Assembly (NCBI GenBank): GCA_016110215.1
Contig: JADWQD010000004.1
Coordinates: 2,976,001-3,040,000, forward strand
DNA from: Capronia americana
Taxonomy: Eukaryota > Ascomycota > Eurotiomycetes > Chaetothyriales > Herpotrichiellaceae
DNA: 64,000 nucleotides
Reading direction: 5' to 3'
Shown: positions 50,940 through 62,021 of the stretch, piece after piece
Position numbering within the stretch: the stretch's first letter is position 1
Layout of the letters: the number at the start of each line of letters is the position of its first letter
The notes under the pieces: model-generated
What the model was told of the DNA's origin: nothing
Databases searched by the model: none
What the model saw: only the letters and a program-made list of their open reading frames with translations
Program-made: the position numbers and the translations under genes

Positions 50940-53606
50940 ATGAAATTCCAGCATGGCCAGACGATTTTATACTCCGCTCTAAATCAAACACTGCGACCTT
51001 ATCCATGGTCTCGAATCCTGTCCCGGAGAGCGGCTCCTTCATGTCGGAGGTATGCAGGTAATGTAGCAACGGAGGCGCCACAACCATCGCGGACGAGAAA
51101 TATCGGTATTATCGCTCACATCGATGCTGGCAAGACAACTACCACAGAGCGTATGCTCTACTACAGTGGTCACACTCGACGGATAGGTGACGTGGACGAA
51201 GGCTCGACTGTGACCGACTTCCTGCCTGCCGAGCGAGCGAGGGGCATCACTATTCAATCTGCAGCAATCACCTTCGAGTGGCCTCCACCACAAGCCGTGG
51301 TCGACGAAGATGGTGGTGACTTAAGCCTTCAACCTCGTTCTCGCTTCTCACATACTATCAACCTGATCGACACTCCTGGACACGCTGACTTCACTTTCGA
51401 AGTCCGCCGTTCTTTGCGTATCTTGGACGGCGCCGTTTGCATTCTCGATGGTGTTGCGGGAGTCGAAGCCCAGACCGAGCAAGTGTGGGCTCAGGCAGGC
51501 GAATGGAAAATACCACGCATAGCTTACATCAACAAGCTCGATCGTGACGGTGCTGCTTTCGGTCGAACAGTCCGTGAGATTGGTTCACGCCTGGGCGGAT
51601 GGCCAGCCGTATGTCAAATCCCTTGGTTTGAGGGCGGAAAGGGGCGGTTCACCGGCGTGGGCGATGTGGTCAACCTCGAGGGGCTCCTCTACGAGTGTGG
51701 AGGAGATGGGAAGCAGATCCAACGCTATAACCTCTCACAGTTGGAAGAACAGCACCCAGAGCTTGCTCAAGAGTTGAAGCGTGCCAGAACTGCTTTGGTC
51801 GAGCTTCTGAGCGAGCACGATGATCAACTGGTCGAAGCATTTTTCGACGCAGAAGAGGATCATCTCAAGGTCACTCCTGCCCAGATTTGGGACAGTCTGC
51901 GCAGGTCTTTACTGTCACCCCATAGCAGGGTCATCCCAGTTTTTGCGGGCGCCAGTTTCCGCAATATTGGTGTTCAGCCACTCCTAGATGCTGTTGACAA
52001 CTTGCTTCCCTCGCCCGAAGAACGTCCAGATCCTGAGTTGAGCCTCGGGCTTATTCACGGGGGCCTTTCACAGCTGATCAAAGGTGAACTGTCGCTGACA
52101 AAGGACGCAATGAAGCACAACAAGAAGAGCCCCAATTCTCCGACGATATTGGCCGGCAAAGCGCTACAGGGCTGTGCCTTGGCATTCAAGGTGGTCAATG
52201 ATCCAAGGAAGGGCATGCTGGTCTACATCCGTGTATATTCAGGCACAATTGAACGCAACGCAACGCTCTTCAATACCAACCTCCAAAACTCGGAAAAGGC
52301 AACAACGCTGCTCCGCATGTATGCCAATGAGTCCGTCCCTGTTTCATCGCTTCGCGCAGGTGAGATCGGGGTCATCGCTGGGTCGAAGTTTGCCAGAACA
52401 GGCGACACTCTTATATCTTACGCTGGTAACAGGGCTACACCTCCCGACCCTCTGCACAAACTGGAACTTCGGCCGATTAAAGTGCCACCCCCAGTCTTCT
52501 TTGCGGCCATTGAACCCAACAGCCTCCGAGAAGAAAAAGACATGCACGAGAAGCTGGCGCTCCTGTTGCGCGAGGATCCCAGCCTGCACATTTCGCAGGA
52601 TGAAGACACTGGGCAAACCCACATCAGCGGTATGGGAGAGCTGCACCTTGAGATTGCCCAAGATCGTCTCGTCCATGAGCTGAAAGCAAAAGCACGAATG
52701 GGCAAGATTGCGATCGGCTACCGAGAAACCCTTCCCGACTCTTCTGGATCAATTACAAAGATATTCGAAGGCGAGCGTGCAGCGACAAAGGGCAAAGCAG
52801 GATGCTCTGCGAAAGTTGAACCTTCGGCAGATGAGGTTGATGGGAGTATCGCTGACACTGAAGATGTGTTCGTCCATGAGCAAGATGGCAATGTAGTCGT
52901 CATCGAGACACCTACTCTGGACCGGCGCGGGCGACCTGTGGACAGTGAGACGCCGGGGTTGCCACCACATCTTTTGCTTCCCGAAGTCCACACTGCATGT
53001 TTGAACGGCGCGCTGGCAGCGTTGAGTCGCGGTCCTTCATGGTCATATCCGATGAGAAACACGAAAGTCACATTGACGGTGCGCCCAGACGAGCATATTT
53101 TTGGCTCCGAAACGACTTACCCTTCCTTGACGGCGGCGGCTCGACTAGCTACCATCGCGGCTTTCAAGGATGCCACCAAGAGCAGCCCTTGCTCGTTGAT
53201 GGAACCTGTCATGAATGTGGACATCAACGTGGACGAAGTGAATTTGGGCAATGTCATTTCAGACATCTCGTCGGGTCGTGGCGGCCACATTGTCTCATTG
53301 GGAGATCATGAAGAGGAGCAAGCCCAAGCAGGCAATGTTGCCAAACGGATAGACGTGTCCAAAATATATGCGCCAAAGGATCCTTTCGAGTCCGGGTCGT
53401 CGTTGTCAGGAGAGAATCACCAAAGGGTGAGCTTTCAGCGGACGGTCAAGGCCAAGGTCCCCCTGAAGGAGATGGTTGGATACCTCAAACATCTCCGGAG
53501 CATGACAGGTGGAAGGGGCACGTTTGTGATGAGCGTAGACCGCTTTGAAAAGGTGACCGGTGCTCGGGAGAAGGCTCTCGTCGCGGAACTGCGAGGTGAT
53601 GCCTGA
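50940..53606 (+). CDS. MEF2: Mitochondrial elongation factor G2 (ribosome-recycling GTPase)
   Basis: This is a single exon of 888 residues. The open frame starts at TTG (50910), so I use the ATG at 50940, followed by a basic, Arg/Ser-rich presequence (about 1-45) typical of mitochondrial import. GTPase motifs: AHIDAGKTTTTERM (G1), RGITIQSA (G2), DTPGHADF (G3) and NKLDRDG (G4). Domains II to V follow, with HISGMGELHLEI near the start of domain III/IV. EF-G2 (RRF2mt, yeast Mef2) works with the mitochondrial recycling factor to split ribosomes after termination rather than in elongation. The start of domain IV carries an insert rich in charged residues (about 620-670), as is usual in fungal Mef2. 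Confidence 0.9.
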   Translation: MKFQHGQTILYSALNQTLRPYPWSRILSRRAAPSCRRYAGNVATEAPQPSRTRNIGIIAHIDAGKTTTTERMLYYSGHTRRIGDVDEGSTVTDFLPAERARGITIQSAAITFEWPPPQAVVDEDGGDLSLQPRSRFSHTINLIDTPGHADFTFEVRRSLRILDGAVCILDGVAGVEAQTEQVWAQAGEWKIPRIAYINKLDRDGAAFGRTVREIGSRLGGWPAVCQIPWFEGGKGRFTGVGDVVNLEGLLYECGGDGKQIQRYNLSQLEEQHPELAQELKRARTALVELLSEHDDQLVEAFFDAEEDHLKVTPAQIWDSLRRSLLSPHSRVIPVFAGASFRNIGVQPLLDAVDNLLPSPEERPDPELSLGLIHGGLSQLIKGELSLTKDAMKHNKKSPNSPTILAGKALQGCALAFKVVNDPRKGMLVYIRVYSGTIERNATLFNTNLQNSEKATTLLRMYANESVPVSSLRAGEIGVIAGSKFARTGDTLISYAGNRATPPDPLHKLELRPIKVPPPVFFAAIEPNSLREEKDMHEKLALLLREDPSLHISQDEDTGQTHISGMGELHLEIAQDRLVHELKAKARMGKIAIGYRETLPDSSGSITKIFEGERAATKGKAGCSAKVEPSADEVDGSIADTEDVFVHEQDGNVVVIETPTLDRRGRPVDSETPGLPPHLLLPEVHTACLNGALAALSRGPSWSYPMRNTKVTLTVRPDEHIFGSETTYPSLTAAARLATIAAFKDATKSSPCSLMEPVMNVDINVDEVNLGNVISDISSGRGGHIVSLGDHEEEQAQAGNVAKRIDVSKIYAPKDPFESGSSLSGENHQRVSFQRTVKAKVPLKEMVGYLKHLRSMTGGRGTFVMSVDRFEKVTGAREKALVAELRGDA

Positions 53607-53917
53607 GTGATAGAGCCTGTATTATAGATTTGCTCCAGCTGTCAGATGTCAGCTGTGGGCACCCAAGCCAGATTGGCCAGCCGGTCTAGAACTGTACCAA
53701 CAACATGGAACGCCACACTCCAAAGCATTCAGACCAGGCATCTGCGATCGCTGAGGACCTTGAACTCTATTTGCCCGCGTATCTGAGACAACTATAAAGC
53801 CATCTGAGCATGCATAGACGAGCGAGCTAACGCCGCGAGAGGTCGAGAGACGTGAGCACACGAACAACTTCCACCCCGCGGCCCGGAGCCCGAATCACGC
53901 AGCGAGACTCGAAGAAA
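53607..53917. other. Intergenic region upstream of the ArfGAP gene
   Basis: About 310 bp, G/C-rich, without a supported gene. It should contain the ArfGAP promoter. Confidence 0.6.
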
Positions 53918-55339
53918 ATGGCCGCGAAGGCGAATTTCGAGGTGAACCAGGAGACAAGGAGCAAGGTACTAGTCCTTGTCACGCGATCTGACACTCTCTG
54001 ACTCGCCCTCTAGCTTGCCGCACTGGGGAAAAAAGAAGGCGCTGGCAATGACAGGTGTTGCGACTGCGGCGCCCCTTCACCACAATGGGTGAGTCTCTGT
54101 CGACCCCGGACACGACTGCAAATCACTTGTCTGTCCCTCTAACTAACGCGGCTTCTACCTCTACAGGCTTCGCCCAAGTTCTCAACGTTCATCTGCCTAC
54201 AATGTGCGGGCGTGCATCGCGGCTTAGGCGTGCACGTCTCCTTCGTGCGCTCCATCTCTATGGACGCCTTCAAAGAGGCCGAGCTCCTCCGCATGGAACG
54301 CGGCGGCAACAAAGCCTGGCAAGACTTCTACAACAAGAACACTACGTCGTTACCCTTCGATGAAGCCACGATAAAAGAACGATACGACTCGGAAGTGGGC
54401 GAGGAGTGGAAAGAGCGGTTGGCGTGCCAGGTCGAGGACAGAGCATTTGACAAGGCTGCTTTTCAGAAAGAGAGACAGGCCATATTGCAAAAACAGGCCA
54501 GTCGGTCCGTCACGCCTGCTGGAGGTGTCAGGAATCATGCCGCTGTCTCGAGCACGGGTTCGGGCGCAGGCAGTCGGACAGCGTCTCCCGCCCCGAGGGG
54601 CCGTATACCCGCCGACCAAAAGGCGCAGAACGAAGCATATTTCTCGCGGATGGGCGAGGCGAATGCCTCGAGGCCGGACAATCTCGCCCCCAGCCAGGGC
54701 GGGAAATACGGCGGCTTCGGCAGTGCGATGCCCGAGCCCGTGGAAAGGCCAGGGGGTGGTGGGATCGCGGACGACTTCACGAAGGACCCCGTCGCCGCCA
54801 TCACCAAGGGCTTCGGCTGGTTGGGCGGTATGGTGAGCAAACAGGCCAAGTTGGTGAACGAGTCGTACATCCAGCCCACGGCCAAAAATGTAAGTCTAGC
54901 TAGCATGCATGCCCCTCGTCCCCAACTCAACCGTACCCGAACCGAGCGAGACACTGTACAGCAGCGGTGGATGAAATGACATGACATGAGACACTAACGA
55001 CCGGTTCTCCAGATCGTCGCCTCAGACCTCGCGTCGCAGGCCCAAAAGGCCGCCCTGGCTGCCGGCCAGGGCATCCAATCCGGCGCCCGGGGAGCAGCGC
55101 AATCGTTCAACAAATTCGTCGAAGGTCAGGACGAGAAGGCAGCCTCGTCCGCCGCGTCGAGGAACGTAGAGCCCGAAAAGAAAGACTTTTGGGATAGTTT
55201 TGGACAGGGCGGCGGAGGAGGCGGAGGCGGTGCTGCCAGTAGCATTGGCACCAACGCGCTGAGGAAGACGACTTCGAATTCCCCGGCAGCGAACCCACCG
55301 CGGAAGACCAAGGAGGATGGATGGGGCGAGGACTGGTGA
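53918..55339 (+). CDS. GCS1: ArfGAP of the Gcs1/ArfGAP1 type
   Basis: Four exons (53918-53965, 54014-54088, 54167-54889 and 55013-55339) keep phase and give 390 residues. The protein activates GTP hydrolysis by Arf1 in Golgi-ER (COPI) and endosomal traffic. The zinc finger CDCGAPSPQW...CLQC (C-x2-C-x16-C-x2-C) lies at about residues 30-55 and is completed by splicing exons 2 and 3. The catalytic arginine finger sits in VSFVRSISMD. Downstream are lipid-packing and low-complexity segments (KAFGWLGG-like FGWLGGMVSKQAK) and a Gly/Ala-rich C-terminus ending GWGEDW. Exon 4 follows a 123-nt intron with a CTAAC branch site. The symbol is by family resemblance. Confidence 0.9.
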
Positions 55340-56164
55340 GGCGTCGCCGCCGCACATTTTGATGTTGGTTTTGGATTGTTGTGTGTAAGGAGGGTTCGGG
55401 ACGTTGCAATCAGTCACGGACCAGATCTGGCTTTGCCATTTTTCGACGTCTCTATCGCCATCGACATCTACATTCTCGCTCTATGTCTCCGTCTCCGTCT
55501 GCATCTGCATCATTTGGCCCTGTTGATCTGTTTGTCGGTTGGATGGAAGGAGCGGGCACGAACACATGGGCTACAAGCCGTTACATACTGCCTTTACATC
55601 GGCCGGTTGCGCAGGGCAAGCAAGTCGATGCAATACAGAGCAATGCCAGCAATACAATACTATACAACACGACTCGACTCGACTCGATGCGATGCGATGC
55701 GATATAACGCCTCGCCATGCAATTTTGCACACCTTGTCCGTCGTCAGATGCCGGGTAGGATACAGGACGATGCTCGGTTGGTGACGCTCTATATCTCCAC
55801 ACGGCACCGTCCAGGATGCTCCGTCCGTAGGGTAGTCAATTCATGTGCTGTGTTTGAAGATCCTAAACTCGATTTGAGGAAACTCGAAGTCTTGAAGACT
55901 CCGGGATGATCACGACCTGACTACGTTTCACTCGTAATCATTTTCGCGTACATCTAACACACCTGGTGAAGCCCGCGATAGCGGAAACCGACTAACCAAT
56001 TACATAGTGTACACAGTAACTTTCGAACTCTCCCATTTTCTGATCTGTGTGGGAGGTAGGTTGCAGCTCTACGTTCATCTCGACGAGATCGTCATGATCT
56101 CCGGGTATTGGGATAGGGAAGGGGCCAGTCGAACCTCATCTCGGCTCATGAACAACATGAGCAA
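55340..56164. other. Convergent intergenic region with microsatellites
   Basis: No gene is supported. The region holds GTCTCC/GTCTGC-like 6-bp repeats near 55483-55510 and a compound (GACTC)3(GATGC)3 tract at 55671-55700. Short ORFs on both strands reflect these repeats. Confidence 0.6.
55671..55700. repeat. Compound microsatellite (GACTC)3(GATGC)3
   Basis: Three GACTC units are followed directly by three GATGC units (15 + 15 bp). Both units share GA and a 5-bp period, which suggests stepwise slippage and point mutation of one ancestral array. Confidence 0.85.
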
Positions 56165-58165
56165 TCATCGAGCGCTGCCTCCTCGCCACGAATCCACGGC
56201 CCTTGCACCATATGGTCCTCCACGCCCTCTCCCTCTGAATCCTCTGTCACCGCCAATGAGCCTCTCCTGGCCTCTCCTGCCGTGCCCGAACTCCGGACCC
56301 TTATCCACCCATTCGTCTCGGTCTTTGAATTTCTCAAAGGAATACCGCTTCATGCCTTCGTCGCCGGTGCGGCCCATCTCGGCGTATCGAGCGCTTAGCC
56401 CGCGGAACATGGCCAATCTGTCGGCCGCAACGGAAGACGACACAGGTTTGTAGTACAGTTTCGGCTTTGTAGTGGTGGAATTGAAAAGCTCATCGAGTGC
56501 TTTGAAGCCTCTGCCTGGGTCGGAGCCAGCGCTCTTAGGTCCAGTGGGTGGTGCTCGGGGGCGATCACGGTCTCTGCCTCGATCGTCCCGTGGAACAAGG
56601 GGTGCACGATCGGGATGGACACCTGCGGGAGGTGGAGCTGGGCCTAGCTGTTGTCTTTCAAGCGACATGCGTGACCCGCGACTCGGTTCCAGAGGGGGCC
56701 GCGGCTTTGTGGTATCCACTTCTTGGAATATTGCTTCTATGCCGTCTCCTCTGTCTTCGTAGACGACTTCGAAGACGCGACGGCCGGCGCTGCCGCCTCG
56801 TCCGAAGCCGCTTTCCGTCTCCTGATCGATCCACGACTGGATCTTGTCGTCTGGGATGTAGTCGACGAATAGCGGCTCTCGTGAGCCCTCTTCTGGGAAT
56901 CTCACGCCATGCATCGCTGAGCGAACGCGAGATGCTGCTGACACGGAGGTGAAAGAGACGAATGCATGCGACTTGATGTTGTCCAGGTAGAATGCGGTAA
57001 TGGGATCGGAGTCATCGGAGGAGCGGGTTTTGGTCTTCGAGATGATATGGCTGCGGAATACCTGTGGTTGAATCGGTCGCTTGAGTCTGCCGATGTATAA
57101 CGAGGACGTTGCAGGATGGAGGGCCGGAGGAATGTCACGCTCTTCGGACGGACTTCTCGATCTAGACGGGGACCTCCTTGGAATCACTTCCTGAGGCCCT
57201 GACGGGGCCAGGGTACTGCCTTGTGAAGCAGGCTTTGGTTCAGTAACCGCGGGGCTTGCATCTATTTCCTTGACGAGCACAGCAGGAAGTCCACCATCTG
57301 TATGTTCCATGCGGACATCATTCGCATTTTCAGTTGCTGTTTGCATCTGTTCTAAGGCTTCTTGTGCCGCTGCTTCGTTGGCTTCTTCATCCAATTTCGC
57401 TCTCTTGCGGGCGACCTCCTCGGCGGAGGGAACCGGAGTAGCACTTCGTTTCCTTCTGTGTCTCTGATCCTCTGCAAGGTCACTGGAGGCTATCCGGGAC
57501 GTACGCGGTGTGCTCGAGTCTGATGGAAGTTGCGACGGTAGCGGCGTAAATGATGCGGCGGGCTTAGGACTCGAAGCGGATTGATCAGCCGCGGTGGTCT
57601 CTCCATCGGTCTGCTGTACTTCGTCGTGAGGAGCCCTCTTTTCATCGTGGTCTCCCTCCACAGTTTCCTGTAGCCCCTTCTCCTCTACCTTGTCGCCAAC
57701 AATCTCGGGCTCTGGCACGAACACCGCGTCCTTTACACCTGCATCAGCGGTAGGGGTGGGTACTTCGGGAAGAGCCTGCTCCCCCTTCTCCGAGTGTGCC
57801 TCCGTGCGAAGTTCTTCCTCCTGAAGCGCCGATGGGAATTTGGTTTCGGTGGAGTCTTCTTGATTCATGATTGTTGCTTCTCCGTCGTCTTTCTCTGGTG
57901 TTCTCTTATTCTCGGCCTCGCTCACATCGGGGTTGGTACCGTGCGGCTGCGGATTCTCGCCGTCGACGCGCGGTTCAGATTCTGCGCCGGCCATTTCAAC
58001 ATTTTGGTCCTGGACATCTTCGACCGCTCCTTTGCCATCCTGCGCCTCGTACTCCTCGAGTTTGTCGATGTATTGCTGTTTTAATTTGAGCCCGGCGATA
58101 GGGATATCACGCGACTTGCACTCCTCCTTGAGGTCAGCGACCTTGTACTTGCGCCAGTCCGTCAT
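56165..58165 (-). CDS. SAP-domain, Acinus-like RNA-processing protein
   Basis: This is a single exon of 666 residues from an ATG at 58165. The N-terminus carries a SAP domain (about 2-37: WRKYKVADLKEECKSRDIP), a DNA/RNA-binding helix pair. A long acidic, Glu/Asp-rich region follows, then RS-like PSRSRSPSEERD. Residues about 355-460 form an RRM-like domain (TSSLYIGRLKRP, SHAFVSFTSVSAASRVRSAMHG). The C-terminus has an RSB-like motif region (LDELFNSTTTKPKLYYKPVS) and an Arg/Gly-rich tail. This order matches Acinus, a subunit of the ASAP/PSAP exon-junction-associated complexes. Orthology is likely but should be confirmed. Confidence 0.85.
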   Translation of the reverse strand: MTDWRKYKVADLKEECKSRDIPIAGLKLKQQYIDKLEEYEAQDGKGAVEDVQDQNVEMAGAESEPRVDGENPQPHGTNPDVSEAENKRTPEKDDGEATIMNQEDSTETKFPSALQEEELRTEAHSEKGEQALPEVPTPTADAGVKDAVFVPEPEIVGDKVEEKGLQETVEGDHDEKRAPHDEVQQTDGETTAADQSASSPKPAASFTPLPSQLPSDSSTPRTSRIASSDLAEDQRHRRKRSATPVPSAEEVARKRAKLDEEANEAAAQEALEQMQTATENANDVRMEHTDGGLPAVLVKEIDASPAVTEPKPASQGSTLAPSGPQEVIPRRSPSRSRSPSEERDIPPALHPATSSLYIGRLKRPIQPQVFRSHIISKTKTRSSDDSDPITAFYLDNIKSHAFVSFTSVSAASRVRSAMHGVRFPEEGSREPLFVDYIPDDKIQSWIDQETESGFGRGGSAGRRVFEVVYEDRGDGIEAIFQEVDTTKPRPPLEPSRGSRMSLERQQLGPAPPPAGVHPDRAPLVPRDDRGRDRDRPRAPPTGPKSAGSDPGRGFKALDELFNSTTTKPKLYYKPVSSSVAADRLAMFRGLSARYAEMGRTGDEGMKRYSFEKFKDRDEWVDKGPEFGHGRRGQERLIGGDRGFRGRGRGGPYGARAVDSWRGGSAR

Positions 58166-59505
58166 GTTGTGGAGTAGGCTTCGAGAAGGAATTGCGGAGT
58201 TTCATGGGAAAGCAGAAGTGGTCCGGTAGGTGTAGACATGTGCCATTTGTTGAAAGGCAGTCAAAATCCGTCCATCGCTGCAATTGCGCCCTGGACTCGT
58301 GATATTGAATGCGACGCGTGACGTAAATCTTGGCGCTTTTTTTTAACTGTCGTCCCCTTTCATTCATCTCTTACTTTCGCCTGACTTCAACATATCCAGA
58401 GCCATATTCCGCTGGGCTATCAGTACACAAATGTCAATCTTGATGGGCTGCAGGACTTGTAAAGCCTGGTATATTGGGCTGTTCAGTTACCCGAAGATGC
58501 ACTCTCCTACTGATCTGTCTACAACTCCTGCCTTGCATTTCCTAGCCCTGGCCTGCATGTGTGATCTGACCCTACGAGTAGTCCGCTCCTTTATTGCGCG
58601 TCTATCTCTTCATTTTACTTTACCGCTGAACTGCGAAACAATTGACCGCACTGTTTTGACCGCGAGATCGGCTCAGGCCTGGTTTTCACTATCTCGGCCC
58701 CACTTGAGGCACTTCGCTCAATACTGAAACCGCCAGATCTCAAAGCCGAGAGGCGACGGTCTTCTGGTACTAGATCTCATTGACCACCCCTTGTGCCATC
58801 TGCTGTGGCTTGAGGTTACCGGGTGGTGGCTTCATCCACGTGGAGCTCGCTTCGGCGTCGATGCATCCGAGAAGCAGCCGACCATGTCTCACCTTTTCAG
58901 CCGCTCAGTATCTACTTTGGGCTAGCCTTGCCAGCCTTGTCGTCGTGAAACAGGATCCCATACTGCGACTGCCTCAACTTTGACGACCGGCAGAGTCATG
59001 GCCTCGGTCAACCACCCTGGGTCCAATTTGCCAACAACCTTCGTAACCTTCGATATCTCTTCTGAAGCATCGAGTTACTCAGTCAAGAAGTCGATGACGC
59101 CATATTCTCGCTGGTCAACACTCGCCTGTCCGGCCAAGCTCGCCGAACCGCATCAAAGTTAACTTGGCGGGCATGTATCAGGTACTTCTCGACGTACTCG
59201 CCTCCAGAATTTCCCGCTGCACTTGATCTCAATCTCCGCACAGCGACGGTTACGCTAATACCTGTCTTGGCCAAGGACAGCTCTGACAACAGAGCAGCAA
59301 GGTTATGTTGGGTATAAAAGGCACTCCAATATGGTCATGGTTTGGCTTCTCTTTCCCATCCGCGTCAAACAATTCCCTCCTCTGCTTTTTTTTGCATATC
59401 CCACCGCTGGTCGGTACATTCGTTTCTCACGCGAGCTAGTCTCTCTTTTACCACCTAAACTCGCTCTTCGATCTTTACTTGCATTTTTCGCATCTCAACT
59501 TGAAC
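58166..59505. other. Divergent intergenic region with a TATA box
   Basis: About 1.3 kb lie between the Acinus-like gene (-) and the secreted-protein gene (+). A TATA box at 59313-59319 and pyrimidine-rich leader sequence at 59340-59500 fit the secreted-protein gene. Short frames at 58431, 58780 and 58980 are not coding-like. Confidence 0.6.
59313..59319 (+). promoter_or_regulatory. TATA box of the secreted-protein gene
   Basis: TATAAAA at 59313-59319 lies 187 bp upstream of the ATG and is followed by CT-rich leader sequence, the usual arrangement of strongly expressed fungal promoters. Confidence 0.6.
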
Positions 59506-60757
59506 ATGTTCGCCAAATCAACCGCAATCGCGGCCTTGCTGGCCGTTGCTCAGGCACGATTCGGCCAGGAACAAGTCCCCATCCCCGCCATTGCTGCTGT
59601 CCAAGGCGGTGCTCCTGGCGTGGCTCCAACGATTGCTGGGGCCGCCGTGAGCGATCTACTTGCCGGGAGCAATGCGTGCGACAAGCTCAAGCGTGGTGAT
59701 CAAATCATTGCCGAACTCGGCACGGGAGCGGATGCTATTGCCGCCGCCATTGGTATGGTCGCTGCCGAGAAGAACTTCAACCCATTCGTTCAATCGATCC
59801 CCACAATCTGCAATGACCCTACTTTGCCAGCCACGGATATTCTCCGAGGTATAACACCCCAGATCGACCCTGCAGTCACCGGTTCGGATATCGCCAATGC
59901 CTTGTCTGCTAGCACCCAAGCGAATCCTCTTGATGCCACGGGCAAGAGCGTGGCCGATTTGTTGGCAGAGAACGGATTCACTGATTTCATTGCCCAAGCT
60001 GCGGATGGGACTACGAGTGCTATTGACGCTGGGGGAGAAGCAGCCGATGGAGTAGCTGATGGTGATGCCGCTTCGTCAGACGTCGAGGCAAGCACCGTGG
60101 CCGTAGCCACGACTGCTGTTGCTACGGCCTGTGGAGCAGTGGAAACCACCGGTACGTGTTGCTCTACCGACCTTTGCACGCGACACAGCTAACATTATCC
60201 AGCTGCGGCTGCAGTTACTGAGGCTGCCAGCAGCGAAACTGCCGACGCCTCTACTACAACTGCCGTTGCTGCTGCCGAGACCACAGCAGCCGCGCCGGAC
60301 GGTGCCGCTGAGACTTCAGATGTGGCTGGCGCAGACTTTGGGCTCTGCGTCCCGACGATGAAGTTTGAAGGAGGCCTGGGTGGACGCCCTGCCACAGAAT
60401 TCACTTTCCTGCCGATTGACCCTCTCGTTGCCCAAGGTCAACAAGAGGCGTTGAATCCAAGTACGTATCATCCCGGAATAATTTCGTACTCCCCCAGAAG
60501 CTAACGGAATGCTCCTAGACATCATTACGAACAGAATCTGCGACCAGTTGACCAACGTCTGCGAAGCCAACGATGCCGCGAAGACCTTGTGCAAGTCTGT
60601 GCAGGCTCAGATCCTCGCGTTGGGGACTCGAGACAAGTCCACAGCTGATACCTGGAACACTGCCCTTGGCTTCCCTGGCACAGTCACTAACCCAGACGGT
60701 GGCCCGGCTGAGCCACCGGCGAAGATGAGAGTGGTTCGATCCTACAAGCCATCCTAG
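59506..60757 (+). CDS. Secreted Ala-rich protein of unknown function
   Basis: Three exons (59506-60151, 60203-60460 and 60519-60757) keep phase and give 380 residues. The first 18 residues are a signal peptide (MFAKSTAIAALLAVAQA, cleavage before RF). The N-terminal domain has repeated features VQGGAPGVAPTIAGAAVSDLLAG, cited in part as GGAPGVAPTIAGAAVSDLL, then AAIGMVAAEKNFNPFVQS. Next comes an Ala/Thr-rich linker, and then a C-terminal part with CVPTMKFEGGLGGRP and ITNRICDQLTNVCEAN. Six cysteines suggest disulphides. I recognise a family of fungal secreted proteins, some mislabelled in databases as ribosomal protein, but no function is known. No GPI-type tail is evident. It has a TATA box 190 bp upstream. 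Confidence 0.82.
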
Positions 60758-62021
60758 AGCTTGCTCTATGTATGATTCGGAATAGATGGTGATCGTCTTT
60801 CGAAACCACCGATGTTCGTGTGCCAATGGGCTGGGGATGAAAAAGTCGTTCGATTCGAAAAGTCGTGTGTTCTTATGTTGAATGATTGTACAGATATGAA
60901 CAGGAGATCATGATCCGGGCGGAAGCAACCAGCCTTAAGCCTGTAAGACCATTGCTTCACCCAACCCCCTTCATTCACTTGGCGGCCAGCTAGGGGGGGG
61001 TGGAGCACAAACTCCGTATGCGGGGATCCCTTGGCATGGTGCATTGAACAGTAGAGCTCGAAAGTCCCATGCGCCAATGCCACGATGTTGTCGCGGCGGC
61101 AAAGAAGCCCATCAATGCACAAACTCCGTTCCCGCTCTTTGGGACTATTTCCTCCCACCACAGTATAGAGAAAACCGCTCGGACAATAAAGTGATGCTGC
61201 AAATCGGTTCCCGCGCCACATTTTCACCGCATAGTCGGCTGATCCGAAGCCCTTCTCCGCGAATATTCATTTGACTGGCGTCCGGGCCTCATTGCCACAT
61301 CGGACGCATCGAACTACCCTGGATTAGCAAGTAGGGCAGATAGGACAGATACGTGCATATCGGATCGCTGGATGATCATAAGGGCAGTCGGGATGAAGGA
61401 CGACGAAGTTGACAGGGGCAGAGTAAGAGTTGACTGTAAGTTGGATCGTGAGTCTGGAGTTTAGATATGTGGACGCGATGGAAAGATGGCCTTTTGATAT
61501 TACGATGAGTCATGTATACCGCCGGGGAGAGACCCGGGGAGTATGGCAGAAGAGTTTTCTGCACGATGCTTCGCCGGCCAGATTTGCGAGTAGTTTTGCA
61601 TTGGTTTGGACACGGCATTAGATTGAGAAGCTGACCGGGCAAGTACGAGTCGCCCAACCGGCGTTCTATGGCAGCATTCGTCACACCACTGGCACCAGGG
61701 CCTGTGTTGGATGGCGCAGGCCGTAGAAATATGTAGTAGTACAGTATGTGCGGGCACCGGCGTGTGCGACCTCAGACCCTAATTCGTAGACATCAGTCGT
61801 TATCCCTGTCCAAGTCGATGAATAGACAGAATGTTAGAAAGCGGAGAATGCTATGTAGAATCTTGGTATGTATGTTTTAGCGGATGCCTTCTCTCCACGC
61901 ATATGATACCCCTTACCTGTTTCTTCGAGGATCCAATACGTACCATAATCTGGAGCCTTGAGCCGGACGGGGGCATAGACTGATTTGTGGTCGACCGGTC
62001 CGACAATCGCAAGTGTTTCAC
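60758..62021. other. Convergent intergenic region, no gene seen
   Basis: About 1.26 kb lie between the secreted-protein stop and the STAND-gene stop. It contains a run of eight G near 60990. Just below 62022 a frame (62025 down to 61834) reads LAIVGPVDHKSVYAPVRLK and is open, perhaps the extended end of the STAND gene through an intron; this is unproven. Confidence 0.5.
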
